Shown here one piece after another: positions 1 to 23,515 of a stretch of DNA of 64,000 nt. The stretch is from Mugil cephalus (lineage: Eukaryota > Chordata > Actinopteri > Mugiliformes > Mugilidae). Under the pieces are notes generated by a model that worked only from the letters and a program-made list of their open reading frames with translations, made no database searches and was not told where the DNA came from. The number at the start of each line of letters is the position of its first letter. Position 1 is the first letter of the stretch. The DNA lies in contig NC_061774.1 of the NCBI RefSeq assembly GCF_022458985.1, positions 15,958,197 through 16,022,196 on the forward strand, written 5' to 3'. The position numbers were made by a program, and so were the translations under genes.

Positions 1-240
1 TATTTGTCGTAAAATTCAGCAAAACTAAAACATCATTGTACTCTGACATAGGTGTTGTTGATAATATTATGTTATCCCAGAGACGGTAAAGAGTTCTGAT
101 TGGCTGACTGGTTTTTAAAATAATCGTGCATCCACAACACAATAATAAGGGGGGGGGGGTTTGTGCAGCATTACATATAAACCGCCACCGGTCTCCTCGA
201 GCGCTGCGTCGCCAGCTCCGTCACGCGTCACGCGCTTCCT

Positions 241-1424
<1,184 letters not shown>

Positions 1425-2018
1425 CAGTTACTACTGTATATTTGACTGACAAAAAGACACTGCAGATCTAATAGTCAATCACTGTTTTCCTCGGCGCTCT
1501 GACGCCTCCCCTATCAATTAGAGAGGCTGCGATCATGAAACGGTTTCTTACTTTCTGCTCGCATTAACCGATTAACCGCACTGGATATCAGGCTAGTCTT
1601 TTAATGCACCGAGGCCTGCTGCTTATTTCCCAGAAATACCTGCTAAAAGATGAACGTTTCTGGTCTACAGCGTGCACAGCAGCTGCTGTCACGAAGTCTG
1701 GGTGTTTGATTTGGTTTTCCCTTCGTGCCAGCCGACAAGCCCATCGTCTGTTGGCCACCGAGGAGTCGAGGCAGGCCGCGCGCAGGGACATGTGGGAGTA
1801 GAAATCCAACGCACCAGTCGGGCAAAAAGCTGAGTGGTTCCCGAGGATCACGTGGTCGACGAGGAAATTCGGAGCTGCAGAGATACATGCTGGATAACTG
1901 AGTATTTTCATATTTATTTGGATGATAAAACATGTAATTGTAAAATTTGAATGGTGCATTTGACCGTGGTACTTGTTTAAAACAAGTGGGATCATAAAGT
2001 ACTAGAGAGTGTATTCTG

Positions 2019-2020
<2 letters not shown>

Positions 2021-2071
<51 letters not shown>
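2021..2071. repeat. (TAA)n microsatellite
   Basis: About 17 tandem TAA units. The surrounding DNA from 1430 to 2480 is AT-rich and shows no recognisable coding exon. Confidence 0.95.
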
Positions 2072-2072
<1 letters not shown>

Positions 2073-2489
2073 GAAGAAAATTACTGAATAGATGGTGAAA
2101 AAATATATATGTCCAGTGAGATAATATAAAAGTGCAATAATAATATTAACTCACTTCATATAAAAACACTACAAGTCTAATTCAAACTATCTGTTGTATA
2201 AGGGTATAAATAAATTCTGAAACACACGTGTACATACACTAGTTTCTGATAGTTGTTTCGTATTTCTACAGCCGTTTATTTTAATAATTTTAATCCTCAG
2301 ACTATAGTCATTTTTTATTATATTGACTATGTCTATTAACATTGTCACCTCAGCTGTTGTATGGGCTCTAATTGAATCTTTCTCTACGTTTTCCTAATTA
2401 AACTGGGCGATCTTTATTTAAAATCTCCCCCAAAATGGTTTTTACTAATACATTGACTGTATAGATCTAATATTGAACACTCACAGTTG

Positions 2490-2893
2490 GTTTGACTCGG
2501 GGGGCGTGGTCTTTGGTGCACGAGGCGGATATAAGGGGTCTTCCGGTCTCTGATTGGACTACATTGTGGCGTTCTTTGACGTATCTTGAGCCCCATTGGC
2601 TGTCTGCAAACGTCACCTTTGCGCTTGGATCCGGCTTGGCCAATCACAGAGCGGCGCTCTCTCAGCTGATTCGTACAGTTCACGGTGAAGTTGGACGACT
2701 CAGTGGTCTCAGTTTAAAGTAGAGGGAAAATTGCACAGCCTCTTTCTTATGCTCGTCACATTTACGTTCTGCGCGTAAAAGAATTAGGAGGACTTACGCA
2801 CCTTTTTTTTCTGCCCGAAAGAAAAAATATTTTCAGCACATTTGCTTGAGACGATTCCTGATTGGCTAACCTGTGGGTCGCTTTTCATTTATC
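2490..2893. promoter_or_regulatory. CCAAT-rich promoter between cetn2 and nsdhl
   Basis: The 400 bp upstream of the nsdhl start carry four CCAAT or ATTGG motifs, at 2552-2557, 2595-2599, 2640-2644 and 2861-2865. A GC-rich GGGGCGTGG stretch lies near 2500. Multiple NF-Y boxes in both orientations are typical of divergent promoters and of cholesterol-synthesis genes. I did not find a convincing sterol response element. Whether cetn2 transcription starts here or nearer its candidate first exon at about 1424 cannot be told from sequence. Confidence 0.55.
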
Positions 2894-5800
2894 ATGGCTA
2901 CACGTGTTCGACCGGTGAGTTACAACATTATCAACAGCGCCTTTCTGCTCTAGCCTTTTGTTTTGTCGGTATAATAATCGCTCTCTACCTCCTGCGACAG
3001 AGTAATAAACGTTGCGCAGTCATCGGGGGCTCTGGATTCCTGGGCAGGCACCTGGTGGAGAAGCTGCTGGATAAGGGCTACTCTGTCTCTGTGTTTGACA
3101 TCCGTCAGAGCTACGACCTGCCTGGTGTCACCTTCCACCAGGGAGACCTCTGCGACAAACAAGTGAGTCTTTCACCTGGCACAGTTGTGCAACAATAAAG
3201 TGAATAAGACAGACCGTAAAGTTCCAAACATGGTGCACGTTTGAATGTTTGTGACAGGACTGCCTGCATTTAGATTTCACTTACCCCCAATAATGAAAAG
3301 TGTCTCTGGCCTGGATTAACCTCCTGAGACCTGAGCTTTTGTTTGGTATTTCCCCATTTCCATTTATTTGGGATTAGCAGGACCTAAGAACTATAAAAAC
3401 TAAGCATTGTCTTTGAACAGGAAGTAGTTTTTGCAGAAAAAATGTCCTCATGTGTGGACACGGGGATTATTTCACTCAATATTATAATAATATTATCAAT
3501 ATGTAACAAAATGGGTTAATTTTCATGTCTGAACATGGGTGTGCAAAAGCAGAATTGCAAATAATGAAGTCCCAATGTCCTCAATCATGTACTTAGTGAA
3601 GTCATAGTTCGTTACTATTGATAGAATTTGCCTGTAATATTAAACTAGAAAAGTTAATAAGCATACAAAAAGAAGTTTCAGCGGTAAAATTTGCTGAGAT
3701 TTCGAACCTTGTCCACTTTTGTTACGTTAATCAGCTGTAGAATGAATCCGTTGAAATGCCCGTCTTCACGTTTTTACACCAACAAGTATCTAGTCGTGAG
3801 GATAAAAGTTTAAATGAAGCAGAATAAGCTGCCGCAAGCGTTTCAACGTAACGTCCCCATATGAGGACGCAGGGTCTCAGGAGGTTAATACCGCTCTTTT
3901 GATGCGTCTTGTCCTTCTCCAGGCCCTGCTTTCAGCTCTGAAGGATGTGTCCCTGGTTTTCCACTGTGCCTCCCCAGCCCCTGCCAGTGACGACCGTGAG
4001 CTGTTTGAGCGGGTCAACATCAAGGGCACACAGACCGTTATTCAGGCCTGCATCGAGGCTGGAGTGCAGGTGAGACGGTGCACTTTCATGTCTGGTTTAC
4101 TCTATAGGAACAGGAGATAACTTCAAGGTGTTTTCCCAGAAACTGGTCCTGACGAGCAGCGCCAGTGTGGTGTTCGAGGGGACCGACATTAAGAACGGGA
4201 GAGAGGATCTACCATATGCCAAGAAGCCCATCGACTACTACACCGAGACCAAAATTGAGCAGGAGAAGGTAAGAGAGAGCGTTTTTTATCCCGATTTGAA
4301 ATGTATATTCTAAACTCTGTATTAGACTTGCAGTCTCTATATTTATTTTCTATATCTTTGCCATCATCTTCCTGTGTTGTCCAGATTTTTACCGCGTTCT
4401 GCCTTTTTGTTTTTTAGCTGGTGCTCCAAGCGTGCGATAAGCAGAAGGGTCTCCTCACTGTTGCTATTCGGCCCCACGGCATCTTTGGCCCTCGGGACCC
4501 GCAGCTGGTTCCCATCCTGGTGGACACAGCTCGCAGGGGCAAGATGAAGTTCATCATCGGGTGAGTCATGCCGTTGTGTGTAGTTATTAATTGCAACTGT
4601 TTTCATTTCATTTCAAGACTGCAAGAGAAACCTGCAATCACTTGCATCACTGATATAATATATGTGTAGCTCAGTGAGGTCATCATGCAGTCATTTATCA
4701 TTAAAGCTGTGCAGTTTTTCCCATGAAATTCAGTAGGATACTTTAGCTGTTTTATATAACAACAATCCTAGTTTTAATATTATTTACCTTTGTTACCACA
4801 TAGTGGTGTGGAAGTTGAAAGACAATGGCATTTAACTATCAAGGGAGTCTAATGAAAGGTCCTGCTCCGAAGAAAAGCAAAATGGAAAGAAAGGTAAACC
4901 CGTATTAAAAAGGCCAAACAAAAACAAAGTCTCAACAAATGGGTCTTTAGCTCTGTGGGTTAGGAGCTATTACAGTACAGTACTTCCCTTTGTCATGAGC
5001 CTGTAGAGAAGAACAAACCTCAGATTCCCATTGGTATTTAATGGCCACAGAATGTGTCTAATAAAGACAGATGTCTCACCATGTGTGGTTCTAAAGGCGA
5101 TCACATTGATCTTAAACTGCATACTAGCTCTGCCATGGGAAAACGCAATAGGTGTCTCCTCCGTTTCAGTTATTGACAAAACAGGCTCGAGTTCAGTACT
5201 GCTGAGCAATTCTATATGTGCTGGCCAAAAGCCAAAGACTCCAGAGACACCTATTACAAAGGGTGGCTATCAAAGAGAAAGGATGAAGACGCAAGACTTT
5301 CCATTAGCTTTGATACAATTTCCCGACGAGATAGAAAAAAAGAATTTCTGTGCAGGGTTCTCGTTTGATAAACAGGACACAAGTGACCAGGAGTGTTTTT
5401 CCACTGAATGAGAAAGTGTCAGGCCCTATAAACGAACAGCTTGATAACTGTGCACAAAGCACAAGCTAGTTCTGCTAACCTTTCTGGCTTCACTGCTTCT
5501 ATACTTTGTTGGCCTTCTGTAAAACACATTTTTTTTAATAATCTACAAATGTAGCTACACATCTACAGCTCATGCTACATGTAGCTACGTGGCTGCAGAC
5601 TGCATGCGCTGAGTAACTACGAGATTGAATTCTTATTATATTATCTTCTTCTTTATGGATTCCTTATTTAATTGTTATTCTGTCGTTGTTTTCTTCAGTG
5701 ATGGGACCAATCTAGTGGATTTCACTTTTGTAGAGAATGTAGTCCATGGACACATCCTGGCTGCCGAGCGCCTCAGACCAGACTCCCCCATATGTGGAAA

Positions 5801-6282
5801 AGTGAGTGAGAATAAAATCCAGAGCAGAGCCATGCTTGTAATAAAATCCTTCTTAATGTATCTTTTTATTCTTCAAGGTCAGGCTTTTTTTTATTGGATG
5901 TATTTTAGGTTAATTAATCTTTATTCTTCCCTTCCCGCCTCTCTGCCAGCCTTATCACATCACCAATGACGAGCCTATCCGTTTTTGGGACTTCATGTCT
6001 GAAGTGTTGGTGGGTCTGGGATACGCTGCCCCGCGCTACCACCTCCCCTACACTCTTGTGTACGGGCTGGCGCTGCTCCTCTGGCTGCTGAGCCTCATCC
6101 TGCGTCCTCTAATGTCTTTCAAACCCACTTTCACGCCCATGCGAGTGGCTCTGGCCGGAACCCACCACTACTACAGCTGTCAACGAGCCAAAGAGGACCT
6201 GGGCTACAAACCCGTTGTCAGTCTGAAGGAGGCCATTGCGCGCACAGTGCAGAGCTACCCTCATCTCAGACACAGTGCTTGA
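2894..6282 (+). CDS. nsdhl: Sterol-4-alpha-carboxylate 3-dehydrogenase, decarboxylating
   Basis: Seven coding exons join in phase: 2894-2914, 3001-3162, 3923-4069, 4140-4268, 4418-4560, 5699-5801 and 5950-6282, giving 345 residues (human 373). The first exon encodes only M-A-T-R-V-R-P and is followed by an 86-bp intron. The protein is an extended short-chain dehydrogenase with the NAD-binding motif GGSGFLG near the N-terminus and the catalytic Y-x-x-x-K in [22 protein letters not shown] and [17 protein letters not shown] match the 3-beta-HSD family. A hydrophobic segment near [14 protein letters not shown] should anchor it to ER or lipid-droplet membranes. The enzyme oxidises and decarboxylates C4-carboxylated sterols in the late cholesterol pathway (known for the family). 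The shorter N-terminus than in mammals is the main difference. cetn2 is divergent upstream and znf185 lies downstream, as in human. Confidence 0.95.
3320..3884. mobile_element. Non-autonomous DNA transposon with TTAA target duplications (piggyBac-like MITE)
   Basis: The element in nsdhl intron 2 begins CCTCCTGAGACC and ends with the inverted copy GGTCTCAGGAGG. It is flanked on both sides by TTAA (3316-3319 and 3885-3888). TTAA duplication is the hallmark of piggyBac-type insertion. The roughly 565-bp interior shows no transposase reading frame, so it is probably a deletion derivative mobilised in trans. Confidence 0.75.
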
Positions 6283-6601
6283 TGTTGGTTGGAGACAGAG
6301 ACTGCTGCAGACAATTTAAAATGAGGGAAGTGACTGTCTGTTTGCCCAGGCCCCATCATGTGTCGTACTTGTGCCTTCTTACTATGACATGTACCGTTCC
6401 CACCAGCAGATGGCAGCAAAGGGTCCTGGTATTGGTCCACCTATTGCAGTCTGACATTACTAAACAGTAATAGCACAATTTATTACAAAAAAAAGGACTT
6501 TGCATTGATTACAACTGATTATTTTTCCATTTTCGAGTTGTACATATGTAGTATACGCACTGAGATGCTGCTCTTGATTTCAAAATGCCTTAATACATTC
6601 C

Positions 6602-6607
6602 ATTAAA
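6602..6607 (+). promoter_or_regulatory. Candidate nsdhl polyadenylation signal (ATTAAA)
   Basis: The first canonical-variant signal after the nsdhl stop at 6282, giving a 3' UTR of about 340 nt. No AATAAA was noticed nearer. Confidence 0.45.
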
Positions 6608-6724
6608 CGATAGATAAAAGGTTTGAGAATGACATCATGTCTGTAAATGTGTACTTTTGATCCGGACCAGGGTTTAGCTTAAGCCCCCAGGTTACTCAAG
6701 ACAATACTTCCATATTTGTTGGAT

Positions 6725-7020
6725 GAAGGCTCATTACTAAGTCAACATGACCGTGCCCTCATCCGTAAAGCCGAGGGTTCATCAAGAAGTGGTTTTTCGC
6801 AATTTGGAGTAAAAGCACTTAAATGGTCTTCGCACAGCCTGATCTCAACCCCATCAAATAGTTTTGGGGCAGATTAAAATGCTGATTGTGAGCCAGGCCA
6901 CACACACACACCAAATCATCAATGGCTGACCTCGCTAATGCTCTTGTGGATGAAAGGGGCCAAATCCCCGCAGTCAGGTTCCAAAATTATTCATAAAATC
7001 CTCCCTCGAAGAGAGAGGGC
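6725..7020 (+). mobile_element. Tc1/mariner transposase relic
   Basis: Read on the plus strand with frame changes, this stretch recalls the C-terminal third of a fish Tc1-like transposase. A trace of the PDLNPIEHLW block appears near 6840-6865, an R-A-R-P-like block near 6890, and a D-L-T-N-A-L-like segment near 6925-6950. Frame interruptions show it is a decayed fossil. The assignment rests on remembered family sequence, not a search. Confidence 0.6.
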
Positions 7021-7725
7021 CGGCGAATATAGCAGAGTATCAGAGCTCACAGTTTAAAAACGGACATCCCGTGGCCTTGGCAGCCTCTGACAGGACATTT
7101 CAAATCAGCATCTACCAGACCTAATGTGGTGCTCAGTTTAATATTCCACGTTTTGTCCAACACAGCCAAGCTATACGCCATCCTCATGAAAACAGAAAGT
7201 TTTGCTGTCATACCACTGTAAAAGTAAAGGATTGTCACTTCATATCCCCAAACCACACTATTAAAGTTTCATATTAGCTTTGGCTGGACTTAAAACAGAA
7301 CAGGAAATTAGACTGTAAATAAAATACATGGACCACAAGATCCTGGTGGTCATATGCTTTCAGTAACTAAATTCACCCTATTCTTATCAATTTACTGTCC
7401 GTCCCTTTGAAAATAATGTCATATCTAAGTAGGTTTCAGGTCCCAAACAGATGTATGTGTTGGTGGCTCGCTTGGCTTGAATGACATGAGGTCTTGAGTC
7501 ATGGAAAAGCTGTTATCAGTCTTGTCACATTCACCTTTTGCTTCTGCCTCTAACCGAGTACGATCAATTTTGGCTCTAGAAAAAAAAACAAACAAGGTGG
7601 TGAGTCATAAATGCCAAACCAGAGGCTTCAAAACTGTAGCTAACAAACCGACAGCTGGTGTCCTTGTAGCTACGTCCATCTTTTATCTGCGGTTTGCAAT
7701 TTAAGAATAATTACAGTCACTAGGG

Positions 7726-8065
7726 CAGGGGTCTTCAACGTTTTCAGGCCAAGGACCTCCACATTGTTGTGTGTGTATATATATGACAATGTCTAGGCCA
7801 TGTTTATATATATATAAACATGGCCTAGACATTGTCATTTTGCATTCTATATAAAGCTATCCCTTATCCCTTTACTAAAACATGTTAGATTCATTTAAGG
7901 AGTATTGAAATAAGTTTAAGTTTGTGGGGAAATTAAAACAAAGCAAAAACAAACAAAAATAAAATACATATAAAAATGGCAAATCAACCAAATATTTTGC
8001 AACCTGCCCTTGCAATACCTCTGCGGACCACCTAGGGGTCGCGGACTACCTGATGAAGACCTATG
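7726..8065. mobile_element. hAT-like MITE with 8-bp target duplication
   Basis: The left end CAGGGGTCTTCA and the inverted right end CATAGGTCTTCA match at 10 of 12 positions. The flanks are CACTAGGG (7718-7725) and CACTGGGG (8066-8073), an 8-bp duplication with one mismatch, as expected for hAT insertion. The interior has no transposase frame and contains a perfect palindrome at 7783-7838. A related copy in opposite orientation lies at about 17285-17590. Confidence 0.7.
7783..7838. repeat. Perfect 56-bp palindrome
   Basis: The 28 bases from 7783 to 7810 are the exact reverse complement of 7811-7838, with a TATATATATATA centre. The arms include GACAATGTCTAGGCCATG. It lies inside the hAT-like MITE and would form a cruciform or RNA hairpin with no loop bases beyond the TA core. 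Confidence 0.95.
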
Positions 8066-8073
8066 CACTGGGG

Positions 8074-8725
8074 GTTGAACCCCGACAAGTCAATTTTACT
8101 GCTGCTGCACCACGACGCTTTTAGCAGGAAGTCGACTCGTCGCCGATCACGTGACAACAACAGCACGGACGCCTCCGAGAAGACAGGTGAGGAGCTCAGT
8201 GGGTCAGTAAGTGTGTGGAAAAAATTAACTAAAGATGAAGCCCACTCTATCGTGAAATGCAGTGCAGAAATATGCAAGTAAGTTATTTAAAAATACAACA
8301 GGTGTACAACACTAATAACGCATCCAATAAAGGAGGACCGCTCCAAATCAATTAAGAACTGCACCAAACGGACTGTGCTAACAGCGAAAATGAGACTGCG
8401 CAACAACAATTCGTTGGTGAATGGCGTTGTCAAAGTCATTAGGCCTTTAGCTGTTATATGCTAAAAGCCCCCCCCCTCCTTTTTTTTTTTTTTTACTATG
8501 GCTGACTAGTTTTTGTTCAAGCTTCAATTTCCTTCTTTCCTTCCTTCTTTTGAGTGAAACGCAACAATATGTAATCGTGCCAAGATCAGATAGGTGGATA
8601 GATTTCAGTGTTGCAAGGCATTACTTTCTACTTTGTGTTTATGTAATAACTGCGTCATCGACTAGTCGACGTCGACTTGAGTTCTTCACACATTAGTCGA
8701 GTTTAAAAAGTCGCTCAACCCCTCA
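8074..8725. mobile_element. Probable second hAT-like remnant, adjoining the first
   Basis: Sequence after 8074 (GGGTTGAACCCC, then GACAAGTC) roughly mirrors the far end near 8690-8720 (GTCGCTCAACCCC when read on the plus strand). Clusters of GTCGAC and CGACTAGTCG near 8655-8685 recall hAT subterminal repeats. A short frame at 8197-8281 has tryptophan, then C-x4-C (CSAEIC), as in a BED zinc finger, but is too short to be sure. Borders are approximate. Confidence 0.4.
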
Positions 8726-10091
8726 ACAGTCACCACTAACCCTCACAGGTTAAATAAACACAGTATCTCTGCCACTTTACTGTCACTTAGTGAACGTAAT
8801 CAAGGTGCCAGCTGTTTAATGTAAACTGTTCCAACCTCGGAAGGAATGTCAATGATTACAATGACGGGATGGGCAATGAAAATACACAGAGAGCCACTGC
8901 CTCTATCTCTGTTTCCACGTCCTATTGTCATTTTGATGGCAGCGAAACTGTGAAAAGTAGGGGAACTGATAAGACTCCAGATGTACAGTGCCCCCCTTTC
9001 ACAGTATTCCTGTTAAATGGATCGATTACCTGTTACATGCTTTTTGTCTTTTATTGGTGCAGCATTTTTGTCATGCTGCGTGTTGGCGTGGCCACAACAA
9101 GGTGGAGGTTTGGTTCAGATACTTTGCATTCTCATTTTGATTCTGCGTCAGCAGCACCCTCAGTGATTCAGAGTCAGGGCTACAGGGTTAGGCTGTCGGA
9201 CTGGTTTATCGTTCACGGGAAGGAGGGAGAGGGATCCTTCCAGATAATAGACTTGTGCGTTTACGCTTGTCAGTGTATTCACCAGAGTGAAACTTTGTCT
9301 CTCAGATTCGTCAATTTCCTCTCCCACCTCCTTTCCTTGACAGGTTGCGACACCACTCACGCCCCTTTTCTGATTTGAAAAGGCTTTGTAAATATGTGCT
9401 CAGCGTGCGTTAGATTGTTTTACAGACACGGTGGTTGGTTGAGCTCCATGTCGTGTTTACAAAGTGTAGATATAGTTGGGGCCAATTGCTCAGGAAAGTG
9501 TTCTGGTACCATTTGTCGAAAAAGAAAAAAAAATTGCTTTAAAATTGGAGAGGCATAGACGTTTTTCTTGCCTCCTTGCGCTCAAACAAACACGGAGGCA
9601 GTCGCTCACACTGAGCAAACATATTTTTGTTTACACTGTATTGTGTTTAGGGAATGCATTATACAGTAAATGTAGTATTTGACCTTAACCCCCTGACCGA
9701 TACGTAAAAAATAAATGTGTTTCACATTTTGTTTGTAGAGAAAAACTCGCGGAGGCAAAAAAAAAAGGGGCTTTTATGTCATTTTTATTACACCGTGGAC
9801 CACGGTTTCTGTCGATTATCTCGGGCCCGTGCGGTGCGCTTGATCTGCTTCTTAATGACGAGCGTTCTTCCTGGGTCTTTCCTGCTCAGTGAGCATGAGA
9901 TGAGCCTTCCCACGGGGGATGTTGCCTGCGAGTCGCCTCATTCATGTGTGCCACGCTGCGCCGTCGCCGTCCTCTTCCCTTTTGCCTCGCTGCGCTCTAA
10001 GAAACTGACAGTCCGGCGCGACAGGTACGTGCTTGCCGTGAACAAAGCACAGATGTAGTAAACACAAAATGAGTTCTTAGCAACCTCTGTT

Positions 10092-10126
<35 letters not shown>

Positions 10127-11231
10127 TACGCACACAGACACTCGCGCACGCTGCTCCACCCCATTATCTACCTTCCTTGACTGGCTGGGCTTGTCAGAGC
10201 TCACGCCCGTACCTGTTCGCTAGCACAAGGGCAGATACACCTGTCAGACAGAAAAAGACTTTCCTCTGTTCCAGTAGCACATACTTGATTCTTCGACTGA
10301 CTGCGTGGACATTGCTCTGCTGGATAGTAAGTGATAGCAGGTGAGGCCTTCCTGTTTTCCACTTCTTTTTACAATATATAAGCAGTGTATAGAGTGATCT
10401 GTCTTGCTACACGCAGCGTTTGTTGTTTGTGCTAACTTGTGATTCCCACTGTTTGCCCTGTCATTTTTTTTTCTGGGTGTTTCCCTGTCACGATCCCTCG
10501 TCACTACGCTTCACTATGGTACACAATGCTTGCCTTAAATGCTATGGCTCCTCATTAATCATTTATCTTCGTGTGGACTGATGTACTAAACCCAGGATAA
10601 ATACGTTTCTGAGCCCTTGGCGTGTTTGTTCTGCCACCAATGCTCAGGACAATATCCTCCAGAGTAATTGTGCTCTAGAAGGAGTAAATTCTCAGCCCCA
10701 GGAGTTTTACAGAGCTTATATTTGCATTCTGAAATTTGGCAGTGCTCCACAGTTTTGCATAAGCCGCAGTCCGTGTCTACTTTCAGATAAGGGGACGCTC
10801 GTCAGTGTTTCATTAGCGTTTTTCTGTTTCTCAGGCTCCCGGAGGACGCGGGGGTTGCCCCCCTGAGAAACTCGGTTAAATAAGCGTGGGGTCAGCTGCT
10901 TTGGAGATGACGCAATATTTACTTAATCGCATGAATCAATTTGCCCCATTATGTGATGTATCCAATCCATAACACACAAATGGTGTGATCTAAGTGTGTG
11001 TGTGTGTTCAGCCATATTAAGGCAATATTTTTTGGAAAGTGGTAGGACAGGATGACCTGCATGTTTACCAGGTGAGACTGAGGAATGCTTGACAGAGCGT
11101 GTGTCATTTATTGGGAGGGGACACGGCGTGGGAAGAACCATTCATAGACAGAGGGGAAGAGAATTGGCTGTTAAAATTGAACGGCTTATTTTGACACGTT
11201 GGCTGTCTCCAATGTGTTTTTTTTTTTTCAG
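8726..11231. other. Region upstream of znf185, no coding gene recognised
   Basis: No conserved reading frame was recognised. A CA microsatellite lies at 10095-10123. The stretch at about 10200-10327 ends in a good donor (ATAGTAAGT at 10324-10332) and could be a non-coding first exon of znf185. This is a guess from position and splice signal only. Confidence 0.3.
10095..10123. repeat. (CA)n microsatellite
   Basis: About 14 CA units, followed by a mixed CA/CG tail. Confidence 0.95.
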
Positions 11232-11280
11232 GTGGCCCGAAAACACAGAAAACACCGAAAACACAGAAGAGAGATCAAGC
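11232..11280 (+). other. znf185: 5' UTR part of znf185 exon 2
   Basis: A polypyrimidine tract and AG at 11230-11231 form an acceptor. The 49 nt before the ATG carry three near copies of GAAAACAC. The first ATG in this exon (11281) leads in phase into the conserved exon 3, which supports it as the start. Confidence 0.6.
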
Positions 11281-22394
<11,114 letters not shown>

Positions 22395-22769
22395 TTATGA
22401 AAGCTCTCTGGCAGCCTCTTATCCTCCTTCATGTTCATTTGCATATAAAGTGAGAACCGGTCTTCCACAAAGTTTGGACTGTGTTTGAATATAGTTTAAG
22501 GTGATCAAAGAGACTGTGATAGTGAATACTTAACGCTTACATTGGGTTAATGTCTCAAAATTTTCCTTTCCGTGTTGGTGAAAGCTATATCTGCCTCGGT
22601 GTACAATGAAGGATATGTCTGTCAAACATGTTACGTCCACAAATGAACAGACGGACACCGGCAAGTGGGGTACAGTGATATAATTTAGCGAAATGACTTT
22701 GTTACAAAATGTTTGCTCCTCTTGATACAAATACTGTGTTCACGTGTACTTTTGATGCTTTGTTAACAA

Positions 22770-22775
22770 AATAAA
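22770..22775 (+). promoter_or_regulatory. znf185 polyadenylation signal (AATAAA)
   Basis: A canonical hexamer 376 nt after the znf185 stop. It is the first AATAAA in the 3' UTR. Between here and the fut11 stop at 23516 no gene was recognised; this 740-bp stretch probably includes the fut11 3' UTR. Confidence 0.7.
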
Positions 22776-23515
22776 ATGATTCATATGGTGTAAACGTGTC
22801 GTACAAAAAGTAGTGTGCTCGTCTCAAGCTAGGTAGAAAAGCGTGATTAAAAATTATTGCACGTAAAGATGTAACAGAAAACAGTCAGGGGCGTACTCTG
22901 CAGTATCCACCTGATAAAAATCAAAGCTTCTCCTGAGAACTACTTTGCAAATACAGCTGTAATTCCCCACTGGGAGGCTTTACATTTGCCTCCCTCCTGC
23001 TTTCCCTTGCATAGCTGCGTACATGAATGTAACTTTAGCTAATGACCGTCAGCTACTTGCTGGGCGACTGTGAAGAAGCTAATGCTGCTCACTGGCTACT
23101 GTCTTCACACGCAGTTAGGCAGAGCTCCCTCGGTACAGAGGGCGAGTCCTTGGCTCTGACCCAGTCCAACGCAAAAGCAGCTTCCCGTGAGTATGTGCCT
23201 CTCTGGAACAACTGCACTTAATGGTAACAATGCAAAGTGGCGAAAAGGCAATAATGGCACCTCAGTCATGGTAATAAAATAGGTTGGAAATATTAGCATG
23301 TAAAACATTATTTTCTTATTATAGAACTTGGTATAAAGAAAAAGTCTGTTCTAGTACAAGTTAATTACTCACAGGGGGTACAAGAGGTTTGGCTCAGGTG
23401 CAAAAATATGAGTAATATCAACTTCAGTCCATCATTTATACAGAAAGGATGCATAATACGGGACGCCCCTGTAATCCTGGATGTCGTCCACGCTCGGTTC
23501 GTTTCAAGGCCTGCG

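Noticed and set aside
5031-5411. 126-residue open frame in an nsdhl intron
   Set aside because: No recognisable domain. It lies wholly between two in-phase nsdhl exons.
8869-9378. 169-residue open frame on plus
   Set aside because: Composition is not protein-like, no domain or splice context is recognised, and it lies between repeat relics and znf185.
9717-10058. 113-residue open frame upstream of znf185
   Set aside because: No family likeness and no supporting splice or start signals. Probably non-coding.
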